From a virus, in the IMG/VR virus record IMGVR_UViG_3300011114_000166, positions 1-24,452 of that record: a DNA stretch of 24,452 nt. One strand, written 5' to 3'. Shown here piece by piece: positions 7,764 to 12,611 of this stretch. Under the pieces are notes generated by a model, which did not search any database, was not told the DNA's origin, and worked only from the letters and a program-made list of their open reading frames with translations. Position 1 is the stretch's first letter, and each line of letters starts with the position of its first letter. The position numbers and the translations under genes were made by a program.

Positions 7764-8185
7764 TACGCCACCTTTTTGTATTTGCCAGACCAGACGTATT
7801 CACCGCGTGGCTGCTTGGCCCCCATCTTCTTGAAGAACGTCAGCATGGACTTGTAGTTGACGTTAAAGCGGTCAGCAATCTCTTTCTTGGTCAATCCCTC
7901 ACTGAGCAATGACATGGCTCTGCGCTGGTCAAACTCCGGCATCTTGCGGCCAGAATTGGGACGCGCACCACCTTTGCTCTTCATCATCTCTGGCGCTCTG
8001 GGTTGCAACACCTTGTCGGTCAGGCCGTGGATGGTGCCATGCGCTGGATTCTTTTCGCGCAGCCGGTGAACGCCAGCAGTGACTTGTGCGCTGATCACTG
8101 CATTGCGCTTGATGTCAGCAAATGGGTCACCGCGCCTGGCGTGTTCTTCATCTGTGTATGCTTTCCAATCGAATGCGTTGACCAT
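7763..8185 (-). CDS. Helix-turn-helix protein (140 aa)
   Basis: I choose ATG at 8185, with GAGG seven bases upstream. A GTG one codon earlier is possible but closer than usual to that site. The C-terminal part carries GARPNSGRK, a linker often seen before HTH domains in phage small proteins. An HTH pattern follows (EGLTKKEIADRFNVNYKSML) with a basic end (FFKKMGAKQPRGEY). The N-terminal half is charged and not recognised. It is likely DNA-binding, a regulator or a terminase-like adaptor. It overlaps the tiny membrane-protein gene upstream by one base and the 78-aa gene downstream by TAATG. Confidence 0.7.
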   Translation of the reverse strand: MVNAFDWKAYTDEEHARRGDPFADIKRNAVISAQVTAGVHRLREKNPAHGTIHGLTDKVLQPRAPEMMKSKGGARPNSGRKMPEFDQRRAMSLLSEGLTKKEIADRFNVNYKSMLTFFKKMGAKQPRGEYVWSGKYKKVA

Positions 8186-8295
8186 CACTTCACCTCTGTT
8201 TCATCGAGCAGGAATTTGACCGCGCACGCAAGCACGATCACCACCAGTGCAATGCCGAGTAGACAGACCAGCACGAAATTCATCATTGTTTCCAT
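8185..8295 (-). CDS. Tiny single-pass membrane protein (36 aa)
   Basis: This short gene has ATG at 8295 with a strong GGAGG about seven bases upstream. Its stop overlaps the next start (TGATG arrangement). The translation is METMMNFVLVCLLGIALVVI, continuing hydrophobic to about residue 29 and ending in a charged tail (KFLLDETEVK). This is one transmembrane helix with a short N-terminus and a basic/acidic C-terminus. Phage micro-proteins of this shape can act on the host inner membrane (holin-like, superinfection exclusion or inhibitor), but no specific function can be assigned. Confidence 0.6.
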   Translation of the reverse strand: METMMNFVLVCLLGIALVVIVLACAVKFLLDETEVK

Positions 8296-8359
8296 AGAAA
8301 TCCTCCGAGTCAAAATAGAACAGTGCCAGCACCGCCAGCACCAGTAATATGATTTTCAC
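8201..8359 (-). CDS. Possible small hydrophobic protein overlapping the 36-aa gene (52 aa)
   Basis: A GTG at 8359 overlaps the stop of the 89-aa gene (GTGA). It opens a frame that starts VKIILLVLAVLALFYFDSED, a signal-anchor-like helix, then becomes hydrophilic. About 95 bases overlap the 36-aa membrane protein in another frame. The ribosome site is weak, and the hydrophilic tail may be only the shadow of that gene. The overlap of two hydrophobic small frames recalls Rz/Rz1-style nesting, but there is no lipobox or lysis neighbour. I regard it as possible only. Confidence 0.3.
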   Translation of the reverse strand: MKIILLVLAVLALFYFDSEDFYGNNDEFRAGLSTRHCTGGDRACVRGQIPAR

Positions 8360-8625
8360 TTCTGAGCCGCCAGCAACTCCATCTCCACTTCCTTAACGCG
8401 ATCACGCAAGATGGTCAACTCATGCTCAAGCGAGTCAATCTTGCGCTGCATACGCTCACGGGTCATGTTCTCCGCGTGCGTCCAGCCGATGAACGTGCCA
8501 TCAGTCACCGCCATGCGAGCGAGCTTGGCATATTCCTCGCGGGTGAGGAATCCACCGTAGACTTCCATTGGTGGCGTGCACTTGTTTACTGCGCGGTCAA
8601 TCTCAATCTGCATTTTTTCAGACAT
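8356..8625 (-). CDS. Small coiled-coil protein (89 aa)
   Basis: AAGGAG lies seven bases before the ATG at 8625, so the longer frame from 8760 is not the likely start. The first half (MSEKMQIEIDRAVNKCTPPM and onward) has a TFIGWTHAENM stretch. The second half is a heptad-like charged helix (RMQRKIDSLEHELTILRDRV and on to the C-terminus), probably a coiled coil for dimer formation. The start overlaps the end of the upstream 84-aa gene by eight bases. No family is recognised. It is an accessory early protein by context. Confidence 0.65.
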   Translation of the reverse strand: MSEKMQIEIDRAVNKCTPPMEVYGGFLTREEYAKLARMAVTDGTFIGWTHAENMTRERMQRKIDSLEHELTILRDRVKEVEMELLAAQK

Positions 8626-8872
8626 GGTTTTCTCCTTGTGGTTGTGTGTTGTTCCAGGCTTGCACCAGCAGGCTGGCGTTGTATGGGATGGGCGTGACAG
8701 TGGACACAAACAAGCCTTTGCCGCGCTGTTTGCGCCCCCATGCGTCCATGGCATTGGCATTCTTCAATTCATTGCGTTTGACGGCGTTGTAGACCGCGTG
8801 CGGCTTGAATCCAGCATTCTCCAAGTCTTCCATGGTGCGCGGTTCTTGGCAGAAGTCTTGGAGGTCAGTCAT
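8618..8872 (-). CDS. Small putative winged-helix-like protein (84 aa)
   Basis: The ATG at 8872 overlaps the previous stop as ATGA, with AGGAA just upstream. The protein begins MTDLQDFCQEPRTMEDLENA, then GFKPHAVYNAVKRNELKNAN. This helix-turn-helix-like succession is followed by a basic patch (WGRKQRGKG) and a short beta-like end (LFVSTVTPIPYN), as in small winged-helix DNA-binding proteins. The call is tentative. Its stop lies inside the start region of the 89-aa gene, indicating coupling. Confidence 0.6.
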   Translation of the reverse strand: MTDLQDFCQEPRTMEDLENAGFKPHAVYNAVKRNELKNANAMDAWGRKQRGKGLFVSTVTPIPYNASLLVQAWNNTQPQGENHV

Positions 8873-9105
8873 GCTTTCCTCGCTTTCAACATTGCATCTG
8901 CATATTTGTAAGCCGCCACAGCTACTGCATCTGCGGCACGCTGTCCCGCGTCAAAATTGAAATCTGCTGGGAACATGAAATCAGGATGCCATCCTTTCGC
9001 AGCCAGCATTCCCTGCAACACTTGAGCCGCCATGTAGTCACGCAATGTCATGCCTTGAAAAGTTTTTGTATCAGCAGAAACTGGAAATGCTGATGGGTTG
9101 TTCAT
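8869..9105 (-). CDS. Small phage protein with MTLRDY motif (78 aa)
   Basis: I choose the ATG at 9105 because it overlaps the stop of the 46-aa gene as ATGA; the frame could extend four codons to 9117. The protein starts MNNPSAFP and contains GMTLRDYMAAQVLQGMLA, a motif I know from many short phage and prophage proteins of unknown function. A helical Ala-rich end follows (AGQRAADAVAVAAYKYADAM). It shows no membrane segment or catalytic motif. It sits mid-operon and overlaps the next gene by ATGA. Confidence 0.7.
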   Translation of the reverse strand: MNNPSAFPVSADTKTFQGMTLRDYMAAQVLQGMLAAKGWHPDFMFPADFNFDAGQRAADAVAVAAYKYADAMLKARKA

Positions 9106-9242
9106 GATGACCACCATGCTACGAGCAGTGCGGCGAGGCCGATGCCGATTACCAGCGCCAGCAAGAGGTCAGCGCAAGCCTCTGCGCGTTTGCCAAGCCT
9201 ACGGTGGCTGGCTGCCGTCATGGCGTGTTGTGTGTGATTCAT
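9102..9242 (-). CDS. Tiny single-pass membrane protein (46 aa)
   Basis: ATG at 9242 follows AAGGAG by about eight bases, and the stop overlaps the next start (ATGA). The first 22 residues are hydrophilic and basic (MNHTQHAMTAASHRRLGKRA). Residues about 23-45 form a transmembrane helix (ADLLLALVIGIGLAALLVAW) ending WWSS. With a basic N-terminus and the C-terminus at the membrane edge, it should lie in the inner membrane with its N-terminus inside. The function is unknown. Tiny phage membrane proteins often act in exclusion, lysis control or host inhibition. Confidence 0.65.
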   Translation of the reverse strand: MNHTQHAMTAASHRRLGKRAEACADLLLALVIGIGLAALLVAWWSS

Positions 9243-9261
9243 GTAGGGACTCCTTAAAGAT

Positions 9262-9277
9262 GGGGGCTTGCGCCCCC
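9262..9277 (-). terminator. GNRA-loop hairpin between first two minus-strand genes
   Basis: On the minus strand the RNA reads GGGGGC-GCAA-GCCCCC, a six-pair stem with a GCAA tetraloop, followed by ATCTTT. The T run is short, so it is more likely a partial terminator or an mRNA-stabilising end for the 126-aa gene than a full stop. It lies between that gene and the ribosome site of the 46-aa gene. Confidence 0.55.
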
Positions 9278-9286
9278 TTGGGTTGA

Positions 9287-9667
9287 TTAGGCGGCTAACT
9301 TTTCTGCAAAAAGACGCTTTGACTCTGTACCTTGATCAATGTAGGCATCAGAGCCATAAGCTGGATCGACTTCAAACCAGCAAGATGCTGTCAAAGGCTT
9401 ACCTAAAGCCAAAACAACATTAACTTTGGCGGCTAACTCTTCAACAATGGCTACAGCATCTTGACGAATATCAGCAAATCCTGTTTCGCCAGTTTCTTCG
9501 CACTCTACAACTTCTACGCCAGCAAAAGACTTTTCATGACGAAAACGGCGGCCAGCTGCGTTCTCAATCAAGACATAATATTTTTCAGCAATAAATGGGT
9601 GACCGTCACAAGAGATGCCAGCTTCGTACAGATCAGATACTGCGTATGCTTTGTAAGTTGTGTTCAT
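9287..9667 (-). CDS. Hypothetical early protein, first gene of minus-strand operon (126 aa)
   Basis: AAAGGAAAGC precedes the ATG at 9667. The protein starts MNTTYKAYAVSDLYEAGISC and is acidic. It has beta-rich segments (KYYVLIENAAGRRFRHEKSF) and a helix VAIVEELAAKVNVVLALG near the end. No membrane segment or known catalytic motif is visible. It is first after the promoter at 9703-9730 and is followed by a stable hairpin, so it is probably the most abundantly expressed early protein of this operon. I do not recognise the family. Confidence 0.65.
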   Translation of the reverse strand: MNTTYKAYAVSDLYEAGISCDGHPFIAEKYYVLIENAAGRRFRHEKSFAGVEVVECEETGETGFADIRQDAVAIVEELAAKVNVVLALGKPLTASCWFEVDPAYGSDAYIDQGTESKRLFAEKLAA

Positions 9668-9702
9668 TTTGCTTTCCTTTAAGTTGCGTTGTTGATGGAT
9701 GA

Positions 9703-9730
9703 ATCATATCATCTTTGACTAACTCGTCAA
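9703..9730 (-). promoter_or_regulatory. Sigma70-type promoter for the minus-strand early operon
   Basis: On the minus strand, TTGACG (9730-9725) and TATGAT (9708-9703) are separated by 16 bases, each one mismatch from consensus. The start would fall near 9696, about 30 bases before the first ATG. It is the only strong promoter I see for the leftward operon. Confidence 0.6.
9715..9730. promoter_or_regulatory. Operator candidate TTGAC-N6-GTCAA
   Basis: A perfect inverted repeat with five-base arms overlaps the -35 and spacer of the leftward promoter. More GTCA/TTGAC half-sites lie at about 9752-9762, so a dimeric repressor could bind cooperatively. The Cro-like protein at 9894 is an obvious candidate, by position only. 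Confidence 0.45.
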
Positions 9731-9764
9731 CAACTATTATTTAGACCTTATAAGTCAGTCAAGT

Positions 9765-9847
9765 ATTCAGCCACTACAATGTCCCTGCTGGTCTTTGCTT
9801 TCCAGCAGTTGCCTTTGGGGATCGGTTTACGCTGATCCCCTTTTTTC
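9765..9847 (+). ncRNA. Candidate small RNA or leader ending in an intrinsic terminator
   Basis: On the plus strand a first hairpin (CTGCTGG at 9785-9791 with CCAGCAG at 9802-9808) is followed closely by the strong terminator at 9817-9846. No coding frame of note precedes it, and no gene upstream on this strand needs ending here. A TATAAG box at 9749-9754 could serve as -10, but no good -35 goes with it, so the 5' end is a guess. Confidence 0.4.
9817..9846 (+). terminator. Strong rho-independent terminator
   Basis: GGGGATCGG (9817-9825) pairs with CTGATCCCC (9832-9840) through nine pairs including one G-U. The loop is TTTACG and six T follow. It acts on the plus strand only, insulating the replication operon from any upstream rightward transcript. 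Confidence 0.85.
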
Positions 9848-9856
9848 GCTGTACAC

Positions 9857-9886
9857 TTGACGCTTTCCACAAAACATGGTTAACAT
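9857..9886 (+). promoter_or_regulatory. Promoter for the rightward replication operon
   Basis: TTGACG (9857-9862) and TAACAT (9881-9886) are spaced by 18 bases. The predicted start lies at about 9893-9895, almost on the ATG at 9894, and no ribosome site is present, so the first gene may be read from a leaderless transcript. Confidence 0.5.
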
Positions 9887-9893
9887 TGTAAAC
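9879..9893. promoter_or_regulatory. Operator candidate GTTAACATTGTAAAC
   Basis: This 15-base near-perfect palindrome has the form GTTnACAnTGTnAAC. It covers the -10 box and the expected start site just before the Cro-like gene. Its position fits autorepression. Confidence 0.5.
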
Positions 9894-10130
9894 ATGAAAG
9901 TCTCACAGCAAGCCATTCAGGACATCAAGCACAAGATTGAGTCAGCCGGTTATCGGATGTCCGATCTCTGCCGTGTCGCAGAAATCGACCAGGCGCAGCT
10001 CTCGCGCTGGGTAAACGGTCAAACAGAGCCACTCTACAGCACCGTCATCCGCTTGGAGCAGGCCGCAGACGCGCTCATCACAGCGCGGCTACAGGTACTC
10101 AACAAGGCCATGGAGGATGCCGTTAAATGA
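9894..10130 (+). CDS. Cro/XRE-like helix-turn-helix regulator (78 aa)
   Basis: Residues 22-43 form the HTH: MSDLCRVAEIDQAQLSRWVN, then GQTEP and a dimer-type helix (YSTVIRLEQAADALI), which is typical of small Cro/C1/XRE proteins. The start may be ATG 9894, with the promoter placing a leaderless transcript there, or ATG 9876, which adds six residues; neither has a Shine-Dalgarno. It is the first gene of the rightward operon, faces the leftward operon across the control region, and has a palindrome over its own -10 box. It is thus a likely switch between early and replication programmes or an autorepressor. Its stop overlaps the next start (ATGA). Confidence 0.75.
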   Translation: MKVSQQAIQDIKHKIESAGYRMSDLCRVAEIDQAQLSRWVNGQTEPLYSTVIRLEQAADALITARLQVLNKAMEDAVK

Positions 10131-10597
10131 AGGTCACATTGGGTATTGACTGCGGCTTAAATGGCGCAATAGCGGTGCTGGTTGACGGTCAATTGCTGTC
10201 GGTACACGATATGCCAACGCTCACGGTGGACATCAACAAGAAGTCAAAGCGGCAAGTTTCACCGCAGCTGCTGGCTGAGATCATTGGCAACCTCAAACCA
10301 GACCAAGCCATTGTGGAACGGCCTGCCGCACGGCCAGGTCAGGGCGTGACGGCCATGTTTGGCTTTGGCCGCAGCCTCGGTGTCGTTGAAGGCGTGCTGG
10401 CTGGACTCAGTGTGCCAGTGACCTATGTGGCACCAGCGACTTGGACGAAGGCCATGGGCAAGGCTGCCGGCAAGGACGCATCCCGTCAACGCGCCATTGA
10501 GTTATTCCCAGAGATGTCGGAACACTTCAAGCGCGTCAAGGATGAAGGCCGCGCCGAGGCAACGCTGATTGCAATGTGGGGTATCCGCAATGGCTGA
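10127..10597 (+). CDS. RuvC-like Holliday-junction resolvase (156 aa)
   Basis: The protein has the RNase H-like fold signature of RuvC resolvases. D8 sits in the first strand (LGIDCGLNGAIAV), E64 in AIVERPAARPGQG, and D139 with E144 in VKDEGRAEATLIAMWG near the C-terminus; these four would hold the two metal ions. The length is in the usual range for RuvC. It would cut branched DNA formed by recombination or replication before packaging. The ATGA overlap couples it to the regulator, and GGAGG lies ten bases upstream. It is followed with an eight-base overlap by a small helical protein. Confidence 0.85.
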   Translation: MKVTLGIDCGLNGAIAVLVDGQLLSVHDMPTLTVDINKKSKRQVSPQLLAEIIGNLKPDQAIVERPAARPGQGVTAMFGFGRSLGVVEGVLAGLSVPVTYVAPATWTKAMGKAAGKDASRQRAIELFPEMSEHFKRVKDEGRAEATLIAMWGIRNG

Positions 10598-10814
10598 CAA
10601 GGAACGACAGATCATGCGCCAGCACATAGTCTGGCTGGCCGAGATGCTGGAAAAGCAGCGCAAAGCCAACCAGGACAAAGTCGTATTCCTCAAGCGGCTG
10701 CTTGATCCCGAGGACTTAGGTCATGCGACAAGCACTGAGGTACGCCAGCTGGCGTACCAGATCATCATCAACGAACATCACTTAGAAAGAGATTCATGGC
10801 AACAAAGCAATTAA
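10590..10814 (+). CDS. Small helical replication-operon protein (74 aa)
   Basis: I choose ATG 10590 with GGGG nine bases before it. The frame could start seven codons earlier, but that Met lies farther inside the resolvase gene. The protein is almost entirely charged helix (KERQIMRQHIVWLAEMLEKQ and a second helix ending YQIIINEHHLERD). It overlaps the resolvase by eight bases and the nuclease by 19 bases, a tight operon arrangement. No family is recognised; a helper of the nuclease or a DNA-binding partner is possible. Confidence 0.65.
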   Translation: MADKERQIMRQHIVWLAEMLEKQRKANQDKVVFLKRLLDPEDLGHATSTEVRQLAYQIIINEHHLERDSWQQSN

Positions 10815-11911
10815 GACTCAGACCGTCAGCAGCATCTCGCTGGATCGCCTGTCCAGCATCAGCAAAGCTGTGCGAGCAAGTCCCGAAACGCCCATCCGGT
10901 GAGGCTGCCAATATTGGCACCGCCATCCATGCGCTGGCAGAAACCTGTTTTCAACTTGGATCAGACCCACTCCAGTTTGTCGGCCAGACGGTGGAAGGCA
11001 TCACAATGACCGAGGACAACTGTCTGTATGCGCTGGAACACATGAAAGCCATATGGGCGATTCAAGACCAACTCGGCATGGTCAAGGTGGAAGTGCCGGT
11101 GACGCTGTTCAGCACGGCGCTCTTTAAACTCGGCGGCACAGCTGACGTTATCGGCCACTCAATCAGCCAAAAGAAACTCGTCATTGCCGACTTAAAGACC
11201 GGCAAAGGCTGGGTGGACGCTGACACTGAGCAACTGAAAATCTATGCGCTGGCCGCCATTGCAACGCTGCGGCTTGACATTGATGAAGTCGAACTACAGA
11301 TCATCCAGCCGTTTCACGGTGAAAAGCGCATCCACATAATGACCGCCGATGAACTCGGCGAGTGGGAAGAGAATATTCTGATGCCGGCAATTGATGACGT
11401 GGTCAGTGACGCGCCATCATTTAAACCGTCAGAGTCAGCCTGCCAGTGGTGCGATGCAAAAACAATCTGTCCAGCGCAGCAAAAGCAATTCGATATCGTG
11501 GCGGCGCAACCAGACATCACCGTCATGAAAAAGGAAGAGATCAAGGAAGTCATGCTGGCGCTGACACCAGCACAGATCAGCGCCATTCTGGACAAAGCGC
11601 CGCTGGTAGAGAAATTCATAGCCGCGGTGCAGGAACACGCATTACAAGCCATGGAGAAGGACGGCATGGTGGTGCCAGGCTGGCAGTTGGCACCAAAGCG
11701 TGCAACCCGCAAATGGATTGATGGCAATGCCGCGCGCGAACAACTGACATCAATAGGTTTGTCTGACAGCGACATATTTGAAACAACCCTAATTACTCCT
11801 GCGGCAGCGGAAAAGCTACTGCCAAAGGAACAAAGAGTTATCTTGGACGAGCTATCGGTCAAGGTATCAAGTGGACTCACGCTTGCGAGAGATCGCAGTT
11901 TGAGTCAATAA
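10796..11911 (+). CDS. PD-(D/E)XK nuclease, DUF2800/Cas4-like, with probable Fe-S cluster (371 aa)
   Basis: Key residues fit the RecB/Cas4-type nucleases. H45 lies in GTAIHALAE, D117 in LGGTADVIG, D132-x-K134 in IADLKTGKG, and Q146 with Y150 in QLKIYA. Cys19 together with C216-x2-C219-x5-C225 matches the four-cysteine iron-sulfur arrangement of AddB and Cas4. The fold and context match the phage DUF2800 family. It would process DNA ends during replication or recombination, next to the resolvase and the probable ssDNA-binding protein. The C-terminal 140 residues are helical and less clear. The ATG at 10796 has GAG five bases upstream. Confidence 0.8.
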   Translation: MATKQLRLRPSAASRWIACPASAKLCEQVPKRPSGEAANIGTAIHALAETCFQLGSDPLQFVGQTVEGITMTEDNCLYALEHMKAIWAIQDQLGMVKVEVPVTLFSTALFKLGGTADVIGHSISQKKLVIADLKTGKGWVDADTEQLKIYALAAIATLRLDIDEVELQIIQPFHGEKRIHIMTADELGEWEENILMPAIDDVVSDAPSFKPSESACQWCDAKTICPAQQKQFDIVAAQPDITVMKKEEIKEVMLALTPAQISAILDKAPLVEKFIAAVQEHALQAMEKDGMVVPGWQLAPKRATRKWIDGNAAREQLTSIGLSDSDIFETTLITPAAAEKLLPKEQRVILDELSVKVSSGLTLARDRSLSQ

Positions 11912-11945
11912 TGCAACCCCTGTAACTTTGAAAGCGAAACGCAAA

Positions 11946-12542
11946 ATGCTAAACCTCTCTTCTGCTGGCGGCTCTGGAAACTACATCCGCTTCTCTCCCC
12001 AAGCCAACGCTTGGACAAACAACCTCGGCGAGGAAATCCAACTCGGTAAGGTTGTCTTTGACATCAATGCAGTGCAAACCGGCTGGCTGCAACTTGGTGT
12101 TGGTGTACGCGATTGGCAGGCCGATGCAAGCCTTGGCAAGAAAGGCCCGCAGCCGACACCTGACCACAAGCGCGGATTCATCATCCACTTCTACAACAAG
12201 GCGCTCGGACTGTGCGAGTGGTCATCTTCCGGCGTAGGCCCAAATATGGGGCTGGAGAAGCTGTACATGGACTGCGCCGCGCAGCAAGCCGCCAATGCTG
12301 GCAAGTTACCTGTGCTGGAGTACACCGGCTCCAAGCTGGAGAAGATCGGCAAAGGCACTACCCGCATCCCGAACTTCAATATCGTGTCATGGATCGACCG
12401 TCCCGCTGGCATGGATGCTGATGCGGCTCAGGAGGCGGCACCAGCGCCGGTGGCGCAAGCAAGGCCACCGTTCATACCGCCAGTGGCAGTGCCAGCGAAA
12501 ACTGCGATGGCCGCGGCAGTGGCTGATGACGAGATGTTTTAA
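11946..12542 (+). CDS. Probable single-stranded DNA-binding protein (198 aa)
   Basis: I choose ATG 11946. A TTG at 11928 is in frame but has no ribosome site, and the site before 11946 is also weak. The protein is beta-rich with NYIRFSPQANAW near the start, and has a GFIIHFYNKALGLCEWSSSG segment and an NFNIVSWIDRP strand. It ends in a Pro/Ala-rich flexible linker and the acidic tip DDEMF. An OB-like body followed by a disordered linker and an acidic tip with terminal Phe is the general design of SSB proteins, where the tip recruits partners. Its place between the nuclease and the primase-helicase supports this. A strong terminator follows. Confidence 0.6.
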   Translation: MLNLSSAGGSGNYIRFSPQANAWTNNLGEEIQLGKVVFDINAVQTGWLQLGVGVRDWQADASLGKKGPQPTPDHKRGFIIHFYNKALGLCEWSSSGVGPNMGLEKLYMDCAAQQAANAGKLPVLEYTGSKLEKIGKGTTRIPNFNIVSWIDRPAGMDADAAQEAAPAPVAQARPPFIPPVAVPAKTAMAAAVADDEMF

Positions 12543-12558
12543 GACTTAGCAGTCAAGT

Positions 12559-12588
12559 GCCTGGGCGTAAAACCCCAGGCTTTTTTTT
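12559..12588 (+). terminator. Strong rho-independent terminator after the SSB-like gene
   Basis: GCCTGGG (12559-12565) pairs with CCCAGGC (12574-12580), and eight T follow. I see no good promoter between it and the primase-helicase gene, so it likely acts as an attenuator that lowers the helicase relative to the ssDNA-binding protein. Confidence 0.85.
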
Positions 12589-12611
12589 CCTTTAAATATT
12601 GGCAGCCATAA

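Noticed and set aside
8626-8760. N-terminal extension of the 89-aa coiled-coil gene
   Set aside because: The extension is Cys/Pro/Thr-rich shadow of the 84-aa gene, while a strong AAGGAG precedes ATG 8625.
11314-11880. Minus-strand frame of 188 aa
   Set aside because: It is antisense to the nuclease gene with its clear catalytic residues, and its Ser/Ala/Cys-rich translation looks like no protein family.
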